A stretch of DNA of 64,000 nt from positions 458,365-522,364 of the forward strand of contig MNCI01002045.1 in NCBI GenBank assembly GCA_015680685.1. The letters are read 5' to 3'. Source of the stretch: Gnetum montanum. Taxonomy: Eukaryota; Streptophyta; Gnetopsida; Gnetales; Gnetaceae. Below the pieces are notes generated by a model. The model saw only the letters and a list, made by a program, of their open reading frames with translations, searched no databases and was not told the DNA's origin. This document shows, one piece after another, positions 12,061 to 23,774 of this stretch. Each line of letters begins with the position of its first letter. Positions within the stretch are counted from its first letter, which is position 1. The translations under genes were made by a program, and so were the position numbers.

Positions 12061-14586
12061 TTAACTCTATTTTTGCTTTGAAGGGAGCTCCGAAGCCTTA
12101 TTTGATGGAGAAGCGTTCAGAGGCTCAACAGCTTGTGGTTGTGAGAGCTTGGTTGGACTGTTGGTTCTGAAGAAGGGTCTTCTCTTTGTATGGTTGTTAG
12201 GACCAACAACAGTTTGAAGGCTTACAGCTCTCGTAGCATTGTGTTGTTGCGATTGAGTGGGGAGTTCCCCTTGCATCGTTGGAGTGGATGGTAATGGAGC
12301 TATTGGTGTGAGAGTTGCGGATGGATTGGGAGGATGGTATGTATGTGGTGTGTCTTCCCTAGGAGAAGGAGTCCTATAATACTCCCATGCATGGTAGTCA
12401 CATTGTGGGGTCACATGACCAACCAAGTCATGTGGAGAGATTGGTTGCTGCATGTAGTAGCCATATGAATCTAGTTGCCAGTAAGGGTATTGTTGCCTTG
12501 GCAGTGGCATCCCCCATGACTGTGGGTATTGCCACTACTGGTGTTGCTCAATAGGTTGTGGCGGAGTTCCACTTGGATAATACGTTAATGGTTGGTGGAA
12601 CTACCTTGGGTTACCTTGGGGATAAGGTAACTGTCGGGGTGCTTGCCTTTTGTTAAGTCGTGGGTTAAGTGCATACACCCTAGACTCTTGCAAATGTGAG
12701 ATGACTGGGCAACATCCCTTAGGATGGTCATACTGGCATATCTCACATCCACTATCATTTTTAGTATCAGAATCCACAACCTCTTTGGTGATGGCCATTT
12801 TACCCTTACCTTTGTTACATGCATGGTCCAAATCCCTCTTTTTCTTTTTATCATAGTTACTACCTTGCTCCTTAGACTCCTCTACGATTTTGAGAATGGT
12901 TTTCAATCTACTATCTAAGGAGTCCCACATTTGGTCTACCTTTGCTAACACTTCTGTTGTTAATTTTTGGAGTGGCAAGGTTTTCCTATTCACCATCTTT
13001 TCGAGTGGTGACTCTTCCTCCTCCTCACAGAATCTTACTCCCCTTTTTCGAAGGGAAGGATCGTGGTTGTACTCTTCTGCACTTTCTCTCTTATGTAGCT
13101 CTCCTTCTTCCTTAGCTACTTGCTCCAACAATCTATGAACCAGATGGGACCTAAGCTCTGATAATCTCCCTTAGGCATATGTTCCAAGGGTGCTCTTGGT
13201 TTCATTCCTAAGTCCATCTACGAGATGGCGTAGTTGATCTTGTTGCGAGTAACTATGGCCTGGGCAACGATGTAACAATGCATAATATTGGTCCATGGTA
13301 GCATCCAAGGGTTCATGACTTTCCTGCTTCCATCTTTGGATTTTCTTTCGTAGGTTGGACACCCAGGAGTATGTTTGATACTTATAGTTAAACAGTTCTA
13401 GCATCGTACTCCATCTTCGAATGGATTCCAGTTCTAAGGACTAGTACCAGCTTTCTGCTTCTTTTACTAGTGTCCTTGGAAACAACTTTAGCTTTTTCCA
13501 TTCATTCTCAATGTTCTGCAAGGCACATGCATCATGGAATGCTTGTAAGTGGTTTTGAGGATCAGCGTTGTATCCCCCCTCAAATCGTGGGATGTTATTC
13601 ATGTCTAATCTCTTGATCCTACTATCGTTCTGGTGCGTTGTAGGAATTCTTACAGCCTCTGTGATGTCTAACATGCTTTAGGTTGCAAGTAGGGGTTCTT
13701 TGTGGTCATTTCTTTCATAGCATCTGTGATGTCTACGTGGTTCCCTACTTTCCCTTCTTCCATGCCGTGATTCTCTAGAATGCCCTCGTCCTTGTTCCTG
13801 ACTCTCTCGTCAAGGTTTCTCACTTTGCTTACCCTTATCCTCACGGTTAGGCTCCTTATAATTGCATCTTGATACTAAAGGAGAGGGTGAATGTGAAAAT
13901 GAAGGTGAAGAAGAAGGAGAACCATCGCCATGATGATGTTTCCTACCTTCTCTTCGGTGGTCCCAGCCCTGATCGTGATGATGATTAGAATGTCCGCCCT
14001 TATCATGTGTTTGTGTTCCCTTGTTGAACACTTGGTGTTCATGGGGATCAGAACCAGAGTTGTGAATTTTGGAGTGAAGGTTCTGATTCACCACCTCCTC
14101 ACCATCGTTAGGAGGGGGAACATTGTTTTGTGGAGAACCTATTGAAATAGGTTCACCACGCTCAATTTCTCTTAAGATGGGTGGAGCGTTATGTAGTCCC
14201 TTGCCCTTCAAAGATGTGTGGTAACTCTCCTATCGCAAGTCCCGTTGACATTGCGCTTCTGTGGGATGGTAGTCCCTTGTGTCGTAATCACTTGCAATGT
14301 ACTTTACGTACAATTGTGACATGCCTATTTGTGCAAGAGCACGAAGGAGCATGTTGGGGACTGCTCGGTTTGAAGACAACACTATGTTACCCTCCAAGTC
14401 TCTCCAACACAGTTGTTCATCTTGATGGAGAATAAAGGTAAAGTTAGGTATATACTCATCATGATGAATATATACCACACAGAATTTTTGAGGAACTAGC
14501 ATATTTTGGTTATGTGTGTTTTGTTGTTGACTGTCCCTAGTGTTGTTCCTAGGCAGTGAAGTGCTTTTGTGTGAAGAAGAAGACAT
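12061..14586 (-). pseudogene. Element B gag
   Basis: The start at 14586 is chosen because its product begins MSSSSHKS, like MSSSHRSPSS in element A (16963); a further in-frame ATG at 14664 is less likely. Downstream come a His/Gly/Arg-rich charged segment (13810-14211), the gag core with FEGGYNADPQNHLQAFHDAC and a W-x-Y end (13441-13674), ATMDQYYALLHRCPGHSYS (13171-13404), a coiled-coil-like acidic part, a Cys/His cluster CEICQYDHPKGCC near 12700-12740 and a Pro/Gln-rich tail. Gag builds the particle. Several stops and frameshifts break it. Confidence 0.75.
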
Positions 14587-14716
14587 TTTTGTCTTGTTCG
14601 GTGTGCTATTTACCGTTATCTTAACTTTTTTCTTTTGGTCAACCTTAAGGGTTCGTTCTAGCATCCCAACAATGTGAATGATCTTCTATGTTCTACATAG
14701 CACACAAACAACTAAG

Positions 14717-14734
14717 TCCCCGGCAATGGCGCTA
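14717..14734 (-). other. Element B primer-binding site (tRNA-Asp type)
   Basis: The plus strand reads TCCCCGGCAATGGCGCTA; 16 of 18 bases match the 3' end of plant tRNA-Asp (from memory), both mismatches being T for C. It lies one base from the LTR edge at 14736, as expected for the 5' LTR of a minus-strand element. This primer type is a hallmark of the Athila lineage. Confidence 0.8.
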
Positions 14735-14735
14735 A

Positions 14736-15459
14736 TGATGAGTGGCGAGGTACCCCTACACTCGACCATATAAATACGAGTGTCTCACATGAGATCCGGT
14801 CGAACTCCAAGGACTAAGTGCTTACATGCCCTAATGGAACACTTAAGGTTAATCAATCCTTGTCTTCCCAAACTTACTTGTATTGTCACAGTTGTATGGT
14901 TAAGTAAGCTTGAGGTATATGATTTTTATATCTTTTATCTATAGGGAAAGGTGAAGACAACTAAATGACTAACTTTCATTAACTATTCACTAACTAGATT
15001 CTAATTATCCTAGCATCAGTATCCGTTCCCACTTGCCGTACACACCCTGAACCAGTGCAATGCTACTGGGATTACCAAACACTACTCGTTACTGGCTTAC
15101 CAAGTGTTACACACATGCTCGAAGAGGTCATACTGAATGCACTTAACTAGGAGAGTCAAGGGTTGAGAGAGATTAATTATCTAGGAAAGCATTTAAACAT
15201 TTAACAATAATTAAATCCTATTTAGCTTAGTCCATATGCTGTAAGGTTTATCAGAAAGTTCATCTTTATTGCCATACACAAATGTGTGCTGAGGTACAAT
15301 TTGCTTGAATAAAGATTTGTTCACTTTGAGACTCCTACTATGGGCACATGGAAATTATTCTAACTCTGGAATGGTAAAACTGCTATAGTTTGGCTAAGGG
15401 ACTAAATATAAATGCCTAAAACAAGAAAAGCCACCTCTTATTTATATCGTGGCTCATCA
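14736..15459 (-). repeat. Element B 5' LTR (724 bp)
   Basis: Starts TGATGAGTGGCGAGG and ends GGCTCATCA on the plus strand. It lacks part of U3 between the TATA area and the LTR start, a deletion relative to 8472-9250. Flanked outside by TTGGT at 15460-15464. Confidence 0.85.
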
Positions 15460-16963
15460 TTGGTGAATTCATCCTCACTATCACAGAATCTAATCCTCTT
15501 TTTCCAAATAGAAGGGTCTCTATTGTATTCTTCTGCACTTTCATGTTTTCTTAGCTCTTCCTCCTTAGCTACTTTCTCAATTAATTTTTGAATTCGCTGG
15601 ATGCTCAACTCTATCAATCTCCCTTGGGAATAGACACCAAGGGTTTTCTTGGTTTTAGACCATAACTTGTCTACGATAGGGCGAAGTTGATCAAGCTAAG
15701 AGTATCCATGGCAAGGACACCTATGCAATAAAGAGTAGTATCGACCAATAGCAACATCCAAGGACTCATGATTTTCTTGTTTCCACCCTGGAATTTGTTT
15801 TTTTAGATTGCATACTCAGGAGTACATTTGATATTTGTCATTGAATAATTCCAACATTGTACTCCATTGCCTGATTGATTCTGGTTCCAAGGATTGATAT
15901 CAACTTTCAGCTTCCTTTATAAGTGTCCTTGGAAATAATTTCAGCTTATTTTCAATGTTTTGCCAAGCACATGCATCTTGGAAGGCCTAAAGATGATTTT
16001 GCGGATCAACATCATATCCTCCCTTGAACCGAGGGATATTTTTCATATCAAGACTCTTTATTCTACTGTCCTTCATGTGCCTAGTTGGAATCCTCACAGC
16101 CTTTGCAATCTTTAACCTGCCCTAAGTAGCAAGTAGAGGTTCATCAAGGCCATGATGGTGGTGCCTACGATGTTCCCTACTAGCCCATATTTCTTGATGT
16201 TGGGCCTCTCTGGATTGCCCATGTCTTTAGTCATGATTGTCTCAACAGTTCCTTTTGTTATTCTAGTCCTATCGATCACCTCGATCATGGTTATTTTATC
16301 TATAACCATGATCTGAACCCGATGAAGAAGAAGATGATGATGAAGGGGAAGAAGAAGAGAAACTTGCTCTACGTTGACACCTTTCATCCTTCCTTTGATG
16401 CTTGCAACCTCGATTTCGCTCATGATCTCCTTTGTCCCCCTTTTCTTGACTTGCTTCTCTGGATCCATTTTTGTCATTAGATCCATTTTGACTAGAACCT
16501 AGATTGTGGATTGTACATTCTAGTTGAGGGCTCCTTAAATGAAGTCAAAGAGAGGAGAATCACTAAAGAAGTGGTTTCCTTCATCAATTGGGCCAAGTAG
16601 AGGTAGAAAGATGCTTGACCCCTTGTCCTTCATAGGCTTGTGTTAGTGCTCTAGCTAACAATCCCTTAATCTTTGCACTTCAGTGGGATGATAATCCCTT
16701 GAGTCAAGATCTCGCATCTCATATTTTCCATGGAGATGTTGAAGCCCATGTCGTGTGAGCATTAGTTAGAGCATTATTGTAACAGGTCAGTTAGGTGGCA
16801 ACACAATGTTGCCTTACATATCGCACCACTGCATCAGTTCATTTTTATGTAAGATGAAGGTAAAGTCTAGTACATACTCATCAGGATGAGCATATACCAC
16901 CTGGTATTGTTGAGGTACTTAAATTGCCCTGGGCGAAGATGGGCTCCTATGAGAAGAAGACAT
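15460..16963 (-). pseudogene. Element A gag, 5' part
   Basis: On the minus strand an ATG at 16961-16963 opens MSSSHRSPSSPR, followed soon by a stop. The rest aligns with element B's gag start and core: VVYAHPDEYVLDFTF near 16850-16910, and the gag core around 15840-16060. An Arg/Glu/Lys-rich piece (16112-16486) corresponds to the charged region in B. Gag packages the element's RNA. The gene is broken by stops and by element B at 15460. Confidence 0.7.
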
Positions 16964-17108
16964 TTTGTGTTAATAAAAAATGTGTAGTTGATTTTTAATT
17001 TAATGATAATAATAATAATTTTTATTTTTATAAGATTTGACTCTCAAGGTTCAAACAACAAGGTTACTAAATTTCACTTAGGCTTAGATAGCGTACAAAG
17101 AACTATAG
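16964..17108 (-). other. Element A leader between gag start and primer site
   Basis: Short AT-rich leader with a TAA-rich stretch on the plus strand (about 17003-17030). Element B has a matching leader of similar length (14587-14716). Confidence 0.5.
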
Positions 17109-17126
17109 TCCTTGGCAATGGCACCA
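17109..17126 (-). other. Element A primer-binding site (degraded tRNA-Asp type)
   Basis: The plus strand reads TCCTTGGCAATGGCACCA; 14 of 18 bases match the tRNA-Asp 3' end, all differences being C-to-T or G-to-A transitions. It abuts the LTR at 17128. Confidence 0.75.
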
Positions 17127-17127
17127 A

Positions 17128-18013
17128 TGATGAGCGGCAAGGTACCCCTATGCCCAACCATACGAATCACAAGTGTTCACATGCAACTCTATTGAATTCT
17201 GTAGGTTATAGTTACTAAGTACACTAGAGTTAAACAGTGTATGTGTGTTGTTCATTCATTGTCTTCCTAGTCTCACTTGTGGAATGCAATTGTATGGTTA
17301 AGTGTGATTGAGGCATATGATTTTTATTATTTTGTGTTTTTATGGAATTGCTCACCTAGAACAAGAATAAAAGTAAGAGTGATCAAAAGTAAAAGTGATT
17401 AATTGCTAAGTAAACTATAGTCTCGTCTAGGGTAACACAAGTAACCGTTTCCACTTCCCGGACACATCCTGAATTTTGTGCAAACACTGTTGGACTGTCA
17501 AACACTAGTCATTTCTAAGCTACCAAGTGTCACACGTATGCTCAAAGGGGTTGTGCTTGTGTATCTTAATAAGTTGCTTGATTAATCAAAATTAATTACT
17601 GAATAAATAACATAAATGTAAATTGCATGAAATAACAATATGTAAATGCATAAGAAAGAAAATCTCAAGTGTTGCAAGGAATGGATCAAAGAGCTCATCT
17701 TTATTGCCAACACAATGGTATGCTCAGGTACATCAATGCTTGAATAAAGATCTGTTCACACTTAGACCTCCTATTGTGGGCACTTGGAAAACATTCTAAC
17801 TTCCAAATGGACAAATTGCAAGAGCTTCGCTACTGACTGCTGAAAACTTACTTACAATTGTGCGCTTGGGCACTATATTTATAGATCAAGGAGTAACCTT
17901 ATGATATCAAATGTACGATATCACATCTTGGGCCACGATATCGCATACTCGATATCGTGTACTCGATATTGTAGCCACCTTGATATTGGAGTGATGAAAA
18001 ACACGATTTATCA
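17128..18013 (-). repeat. Element A 5' LTR (886 bp)
   Basis: Same boundaries and layout as 1182-2068: starts TGATGAGCGGCAAGG, ends CGATTTATCA. On the element strand, GATATC-type palindromes at about 17913-17975 precede a TATA-like box (TATAAATA, near 17877-17884). The outer duplication TGTTT at 18014-18018 completes element A. Confidence 0.85.
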
Positions 18014-18749
18014 TGTTTTATTAGAAAAGCATCTTGAGTAATTTAATAGTAATGTCTTATAGAAATTGCCTATCTAAGTTTAGGGAACCTAGAAATACTT
18101 GATACTTTGATATGACTAAAATATCTTCTTTGTTTTGAAAGTTTATTGCCTTAATATTGCAATCTTAAAATTGTCAAATTTTTCTAGAAGTTCTATTATT
18201 TGCAATTCTTGACCAATATTAACTAGCTAAATAGAAGCTTTTACTTTGTCATTTATGAAGCATTTTGGTAGTTAAATAAAAGTGTCTTCTATGAAATTGC
18301 TTATTGAGCTTAGAGGGTTTAGATGATTTGTAATAGATTGAATTGGAATAGCTTTATTGTGAAGTGTTTTCTCATGTTAGTTTATCTCACTTAAATGTTT
18401 AAGTTCCCACACAAATATGCTTTCTTTTCTTTTCTCTTTCTAAAACCCATTGAATCTTGCTCTATTTCTAGTTTTCTTGTGCAAATTTTCCTTTGGGAAA
18501 AATTAGAAGCAGATTGGCAGAATTGTGCTTAAACATTTTGTAAAATTTCATTTGAGGAGTTATTATTAGTCAAATGTGATGAATGATGGAATATATCCTA
18601 AGAAATCAAACCCAAGTGGTAGACGTTCCATTGAACAAATGCTCATGGAACAATTTAGGAGACATAAACCTCTAATCTTTAATGTATGGAAGACCTTGTA
18701 GTAGCTTTGGTTTGGTTATGAAAAGTTAAAGAAGCTTTTCAATTTATGA
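18014..18749 (+). mobile_element. Element F: continuation after element A (U5/leader-like)
   Basis: AT-rich sequence between the A insertion and the gag remnant. It probably contains the remainder of the F LTR and its leader, but no LTR edge or primer site is clear. Confidence 0.3.
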
Positions 18750-19440
18750 GTTTTGCGTTAGTGCAACAAATTCATTTGGTTGCTCATCAACTTAAGAATG
18801 TAGCCATCCATTAGTGGCAAGTAAGTAGAGTTTCTAAAGAATGGAAAAATATGGAGGTTGATTGGGTAGATTTTGTGAGAGCTTTCAAAAGAAGGCATTT
18901 ATCAAAGGATTTTGAGAGAATCGAGGCCAAAGAATTATCCAACCTAGAGCATGGTAATCTCACTATTTTTGAGTATGATGTGAAGTTTCTTCAACTCATT
19001 CAATTTTTTACACACTTACAAGATGATGAAAAAGAGATAATCAACCATTCTATTGATAGAATAATTAAGCCTATCAATATAGGTTTGGTACTCTTGGCAT
19101 TAACTGAATACAAGTTAGCTTGTACTAAGACTTCCTTGATAGAGCAAAGGATAGGTTTCAACAAGAAAAAGAAAATGAATCATGGTAAGAGAAGAACTCA
19201 TACTTTGACCAAAAATAAGAGTTTTAAGTAGGCTAGGACCTTTGGAAGAAGTAGGTCTTTTAACCTTATGGCTATGTGTCATGCTTACGATAGACTAAAC
19301 ACTATAAGAATGACTATCCAAATTGCCATCGATGTAGTAAACTTGGACATAAATAGTGAGAGTGCCCAAACAAAGAAACTAGGAATAAAATTGATGGAGA
19401 ATCCAACTCACATAATACAAAAATTGTTTAAAATAAAGAT
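18750..19440 (+). pseudogene. Element F gag remnant (Ty3/gypsy)
   Basis: A 126-codon open piece (18851-19231) has the retrotransposon gag core: VDWVDFVRAFKRRHLSKD, then LTIFEYDVKFLQLIQF, then a Lys/Arg-rich tail. About 90 bases further, in another frame, a zinc knuckle NCHRCSKLGHK…ECPN (C-x2-C-x4-H-x4-C, about 19330-19376) contains two stops. The frame change and the stops show decay. Gag coats element RNA; the order core, basic linker, CCHC knuckle is normal for Ty3/gypsy. About 150 bases downstream, FLILFDP (about 19530-19560) may be a protease active-site relic, but this is weak. Confidence 0.7.
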
Positions 19441-21899
19441 ATAGGACATAGAAGAAAAGTCTATGTATTAATAGATCAACCCATGGATGAGCAACCCAAC
19501 ACTATCATGGACATACTAGGCAATATTAGTGAATCTTATTTCTTGATCTTGTTTGACCCTTGGTATTAGTTATTTTTTATGGATTAGTAGAATATGATTG
19601 TGACATGATGTACATTCATTAATTTTGTAACTATGAAAGATTGTTTATAATCACTTGTAAACAAGCCATAACAAAAGAATGTGACTTATTATGCAAACTA
19701 TTATGATCTTATCTATGAAACATAAGTAATCATCAATTAGTTACAAAGGAGTAACATTAAGAATTAGAAGATGTGGTTAGAAATAATTTAAAGATTAAGA
19801 AGATAGTATGCATAAGTAACAATGAATCACGAGAAAAGATACTAAACGTGGCTTGATAGAGATAATAATCAAAACCAAAACCATAAGAAATTGGAGATAC
19901 ATTTCCAAGTAATAAAGTAGTTAGTGATAAGAAATGTAATCAAAGAGAGGAGTTATTACTATCCATAGATTCGTAATGAAGATCCAAGAAGCTAAAAGGT
20001 TATCAAGTTGTTTGTAATAGAAAGAAATTAAAGTTAGGATTCAATTTCCTAAATAGGACAAGAAGATCAAAGGTAAACCATTTAAAGTTTGGTCCAGTTT
20101 CCTAAAGAGAAAGAGAAGACAATCCAGAATATTATGAAGAAATGCAAAAGAAAGGCTTTGAAGAAGGAATAGGCTATGATTGAGGTAGTAGTCCATACTA
20201 GGTCAAGCTATGGATCTCTAAGGATTCCAAGAATTCCAAGCTCATGTAAGACTGATCAACTAGAAAAATTTCCACAGGACTTATTATGTGAAATAGGTAG
20301 GCATTATAAGGATATAGCCAAAGAAATAATCAAGGAAATAATAAGAGAAAGAAGAAGTTATTACGAAGAAGAGATTCATAAAAAGATTGAAATACATCAA
20401 GAATGACTACAAAATATGGACAATATGATTGATTACAAAGGATGTATAATGATGAATTTCTTAATCAATAAGTTATGTATTAATTTTTCTCATAACCTAA
20501 ATTATCCTTGTATAATTAGAGTTGTCCAAAATACATAAAACCAAACTCAAATATGGTATCATAGCATAAATAAAAATTAGTTATGAGGACAAGTAGTTAT
20601 AAAGAAAACAAAAATTGAATTATCAAAATCAAACTAATGTGATGTGTTAAGAGATTACAATGATTCTTAAATAAAGGATAGTTGTATGAGATAGCTATAT
20701 GAAATAGTTAATCAATCTAACACTATATATAGAGGTAGGAGTGTAAGGGACAAGAACATCGGCTGATGTATTGCTAAGTACAAGAAAGAAAAAAAGATTA
20801 GGATATGATAGAAGGGTAAAATAAAACCATGGAGAACGTTTGTGAGCATATGAAGCTCCTGAAGAGAACTCTAGAAAGAATGATAGAATTGCCTACAATG
20901 TCAAAAAACTAGATGAGTAGCACTCAAAATAATCCACTCCTTGAATACTACATGTAGTATACATACTCCTACAGATGGAAGACAAATTAGATGAGTTATT
21001 ATGACACTTAAAGATAACAGAAGATTCCAAAAGAGGATGCATGAATAAACAAAGACAAGGCAATGATAAAAAAGGGAAGGCAAGAAGACTTTATGACTAG
21101 AACCAAAGATCCAAAAATAATTCCCATTATCGTAATCCTCAAGTAACCAATTACTCTAAACCCTAGTATCCAAAATTGGAAGATGCCAAGTCCATCCTTT
21201 GTAATGTATGGAAGAAATAGGTTAAGTCATTATAAGACTTAACTTAAAATTTGTATGACCATGTACCACAAAAAAAAAGAAAAAAATAAAAGGGAGATAT
21301 TTTCATAATACTTTTCTTGTGTTACAAATGTTCACTGCCATATGTAGTAAATGCATTTTTGGCAACATGAGTTATCATAAATGACTAAGACAAAGTTCAA
21401 AAATCCCCAAATTCATAATCAAGGTATAAACGTGGAGTGCTTTCATAGTAATGGGTTGAGCATACTCAAAATAAGAGTTTTCTTTGCATTCCATTGAAGA
21501 TTTGCATTTACAAGCCCTATGAAATCCATTCATACTAATTTTTCAAGTGCTAGCATTAAGAACAAGATGAATACAAAGAAGAGAATCAACTATGATGTCA
21601 TTCTAGCTAGCAAGAAAGTTTTCGTTGTGCCACATATAAGTCTTATTTGAGGAAAACTTAAGTTGAAGCACATAATTACTTATAATTCAAATTTCTTCTA
21701 ACAAAGGGTTGAACTAGAAGTATTTGACAACTTAAAGAAAACTACCATGTAAGGCTACACATAATTTCTTTCTACTTTAGTGATGATGACCAATGATAAA
21801 ATGAAATAGTTGTTTCAAATATATTCTGTTAAAGTAATGAAAATTTTCTATTGGGATAAGTATGCTCATGTGCCAATCTTTAAAGAAGTCATTTATTTT
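19441..21899. other. AT-rich decayed sequence, no gene recognised
   Basis: No convincing domain on either strand. Purine-rich plus-strand stretches (for example 20176-20406, a Lys/Glu/Ile-rich open piece of 76 codons) could be relics of element F's later coding region, but no RT or integrase motif was seen. Confidence 0.5.
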
Positions 21900-21904
21900 A
21901 TTAC
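21900..21904. repeat. Target-site duplication of solo LTR (ATTAC, left)
   Basis: ATTAC precedes the LTR and recurs exactly at 22818-22822 after it. Confidence 0.75.
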
Positions 21905-22817
21905 TAATGAGTCATTGTTGGTTGGCTATGTTGATGAGGTCTTGTTGATGTAGTTGACTATGTTGACGAGGTCCCATTGATGCATCTCAGCCTACATCAA
22001 CAAGGCCCCATTGATGCAGTGTCTATCTGTCACCTATAAACACATGCATACCAGCCACATTTATGGCAATCTAGATTTCAATAGCAACGAAGCTCTTGCA
22101 TTTTTTCCATTCATAAGTATGAATTTTTTCCCTTGAGTGCTTGTAGTGGGAGTCATTGACTGTAGGGATCTTTATTTGAGCATTGTTATACCTAAGCATG
22201 ATAGTGTGTCTGGCAATAAAGATGAGCTTTCTGATAAACCTTGTAACACTTTGGATAGATTAGATATTTTATTTATGCATTTACTATTTCTAATTATTTA
22301 TTAAATTTTTTCAATTAATTATTAATCATTTTCTAGTTACTATGTTAGATAACCATTTAAACCAAATAGATTACATACAAAAGTACAACCTCTTCGAGCG
22401 TAACATGTATTTGCTTGGTAATCCCAGTAGCGTTATTGCTTAGTACACCCAGTAGCATAGTGCTTGGTCACCCAACAGTAGATATGTGGGTTTAGGACAT
22501 GTACGGAAAGTGGGAATGGATACTTATGTTAGGATTAGTTAATTAATTAATTTAGATTAGTTAATAAAATTACTTTATCTAAGCACTGACTTATAAAACA
22601 TAAACAAATGATAAAAATTGAATGCCTCAATTACACTTAACCATACCAATGAACATCACAAGTGTAATTGGGAAGACAACAATTGACCTTAAGGCTAGAT
22701 TCACTTCTTAAAGGGCCAGTGCACTGGAAATGGTAAAGTTCATGGAATTCGACTAAATCATGCATGAACACTTTGTGATTCGTATGGTTGGGCATAGGGG
22801 TATCTCGCCACTCATCA
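21905..22817 (+). mobile_element. Solo LTR of an A/B-related element
   Basis: A 913-bp LTR in plus orientation, the reverse of A and B. Its 3' part (from about 22195) matches A/B LTR sequence in reverse complement and ends in the same GCCACTCATCA. There is no primer site or coding sequence after it, and ATTAC lies on both sides. The 5' end reads TAATGAG, with TA for the usual TG, an easy G-to-A change. Its U3 differs from A and B: a tandem TTGATG-rich segment (about 21930-22020) and a TATAAACA box near 22036-22043. Best read as the product of LTR-LTR recombination. Confidence 0.75.
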
Positions 22818-22822
22818 ATTAC

Positions 22823-23624
22823 CAATGATAAGAGTATTTTATCTATCATTTGTGGATACCTACTTTATTAATTATGAATCCTTAGTGCCTGCATTTTTTT
22901 AAAGAAAGTCCTAGAAGAATGTAGCTCACAACCTTGGGTAAATATAGACTTGCTAGTGAAATTTGTTTATTCTATGTGTAGAATCTATAATGCATGGATA
23001 GATTGCTCTGATCATCATAATTCAGTGCATTTGGGTACCATTTAGTCCTTGTATTATATTCAAGCTTGGAATTTGAAGTACAATTGGGCAAGAATTGTAG
23101 TGCACAATTTCTATTATGCACTTATGAAGATGAAAGAAGGCACAAGTAGAAAATTTAGATTTGGAGAATTTCTTGTGCTACTAGCATAAAGATTCTACAA
23201 GAAAGTTCCTACTAAGTTATTTGCATGTATAGTAATCCATATTCTTCTAGGATAAAGTGAGATTATGAACTTGAATAATAGGAATCAAATAATATATAAA
23301 GAAATATCGATCATAACCCTAAAGGAACAAACTAGTTAAGAATCAAACAACCTTAGGATGTTCACTCATAGATCCAAGAAGTGTACCTTGACACTTACTT
23401 CTAAAGATGAGGATGCTATGAAGAAGCCTAGGAACTTGTTAGTTGTGCAGAAGTCTACATTAGGTAAGGAGAAGGTCATAGGTAAATATTTCCTTTTTAT
23501 CCCTCCTTCCAACTACTCTAATACTTTTGATATTGAAACACCACTAATTTTGGCAACACTTTGAAACAAGAATAACTCAAGCCCTTTTGAGCATTCAGGA
23601 GGCAAAATTTGACTAAGGCATGCC
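22823..23624. other. Unassigned decayed sequence
   Basis: A coding-like run on the plus strand at about 23060-23190 reads AWNLKYNWARIVVHNF and continues about 40 codons without a stop; I do not recognise the family. A 68-codon open piece at 23358-23564 is Lys-rich and also unrecognised. Confidence 0.4.
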
Positions 23625-23693
23625 ACTCACGTTGGCTTGTCTTGGGCACTGACGCTGGCCTATCTTAGGCACTAACGTTGGCTTGTCCTGGAC
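23625..23693. repeat. 23-bp tandem repeat, three units
   Basis: Units at 23625-23647, 23648-23670 and 23671-23693 follow the pattern ACTNACGYTGGCYTRTCYTRG with a few substitutions. Confidence 0.8.
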
Positions 23694-23774
23694 AAATCAC
23701 GCTACAAAAGTGCAAATTTTCTCACACATGCTGCAGGTCACGCTACACACATGCTGGCAGCATGAGTCCAGTGT

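Larger units (their letters stand above)
8472..15459 (-). mobile_element. Element B: Athila-related non-autonomous LTR retrotransposon nested in A
   Basis: LTRs at 8472-9250 and 14736-15459 flank gag and protease only. After the protease the sequence jumps, near 11240-11290, to a segment matching the far C-terminal end of element A's integrase region (shared tail around GDGHLC / RDGHPY), so RT, RNase H and the catalytic part of IN are absent. A good tRNA-Asp-type primer site (14717-14734) and polypurine tract (9251-9262) remain. The duplicated target is TTGGT at 15460-15464; the left copy reads CTTGT, best explained by loss of one G. Movement would have needed pol from a relative such as A. 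Confidence 0.85.
1182..18013 (-). mobile_element. Element A: Athila-like Ty3/gypsy LTR retrotransposon, decayed, interrupted by element B
   Basis: Two LTRs of 887 and 886 bp (1182-2068 and 17128-18013) in the same orientation bound the element, with near-matching 5-bp duplications outside. On the minus strand the order is 5' LTR, tRNA-Asp-type primer site, gag, PR, RT, RNase H, IN, a 2-kb non-coding tail, polypurine tract and 3' LTR. Gag is split by element B (8472-15459). The order, primer site and sequence style of RT and IN (for example GHSYYNFLDSYSGYNQI, and an H-H-C-C region containing FKDAHQF) fit the Athila lineage. Many stop codons and frameshifts show it is dead; without B it would be about 9.8 kb. 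Confidence 0.85.

Noticed and set aside
20176-20406. Lys/Glu-rich open piece as a pararetrovirus or virus relic
   Set aside because: No RT, movement-protein or coat motif nearby; composition alone explains the similarity.
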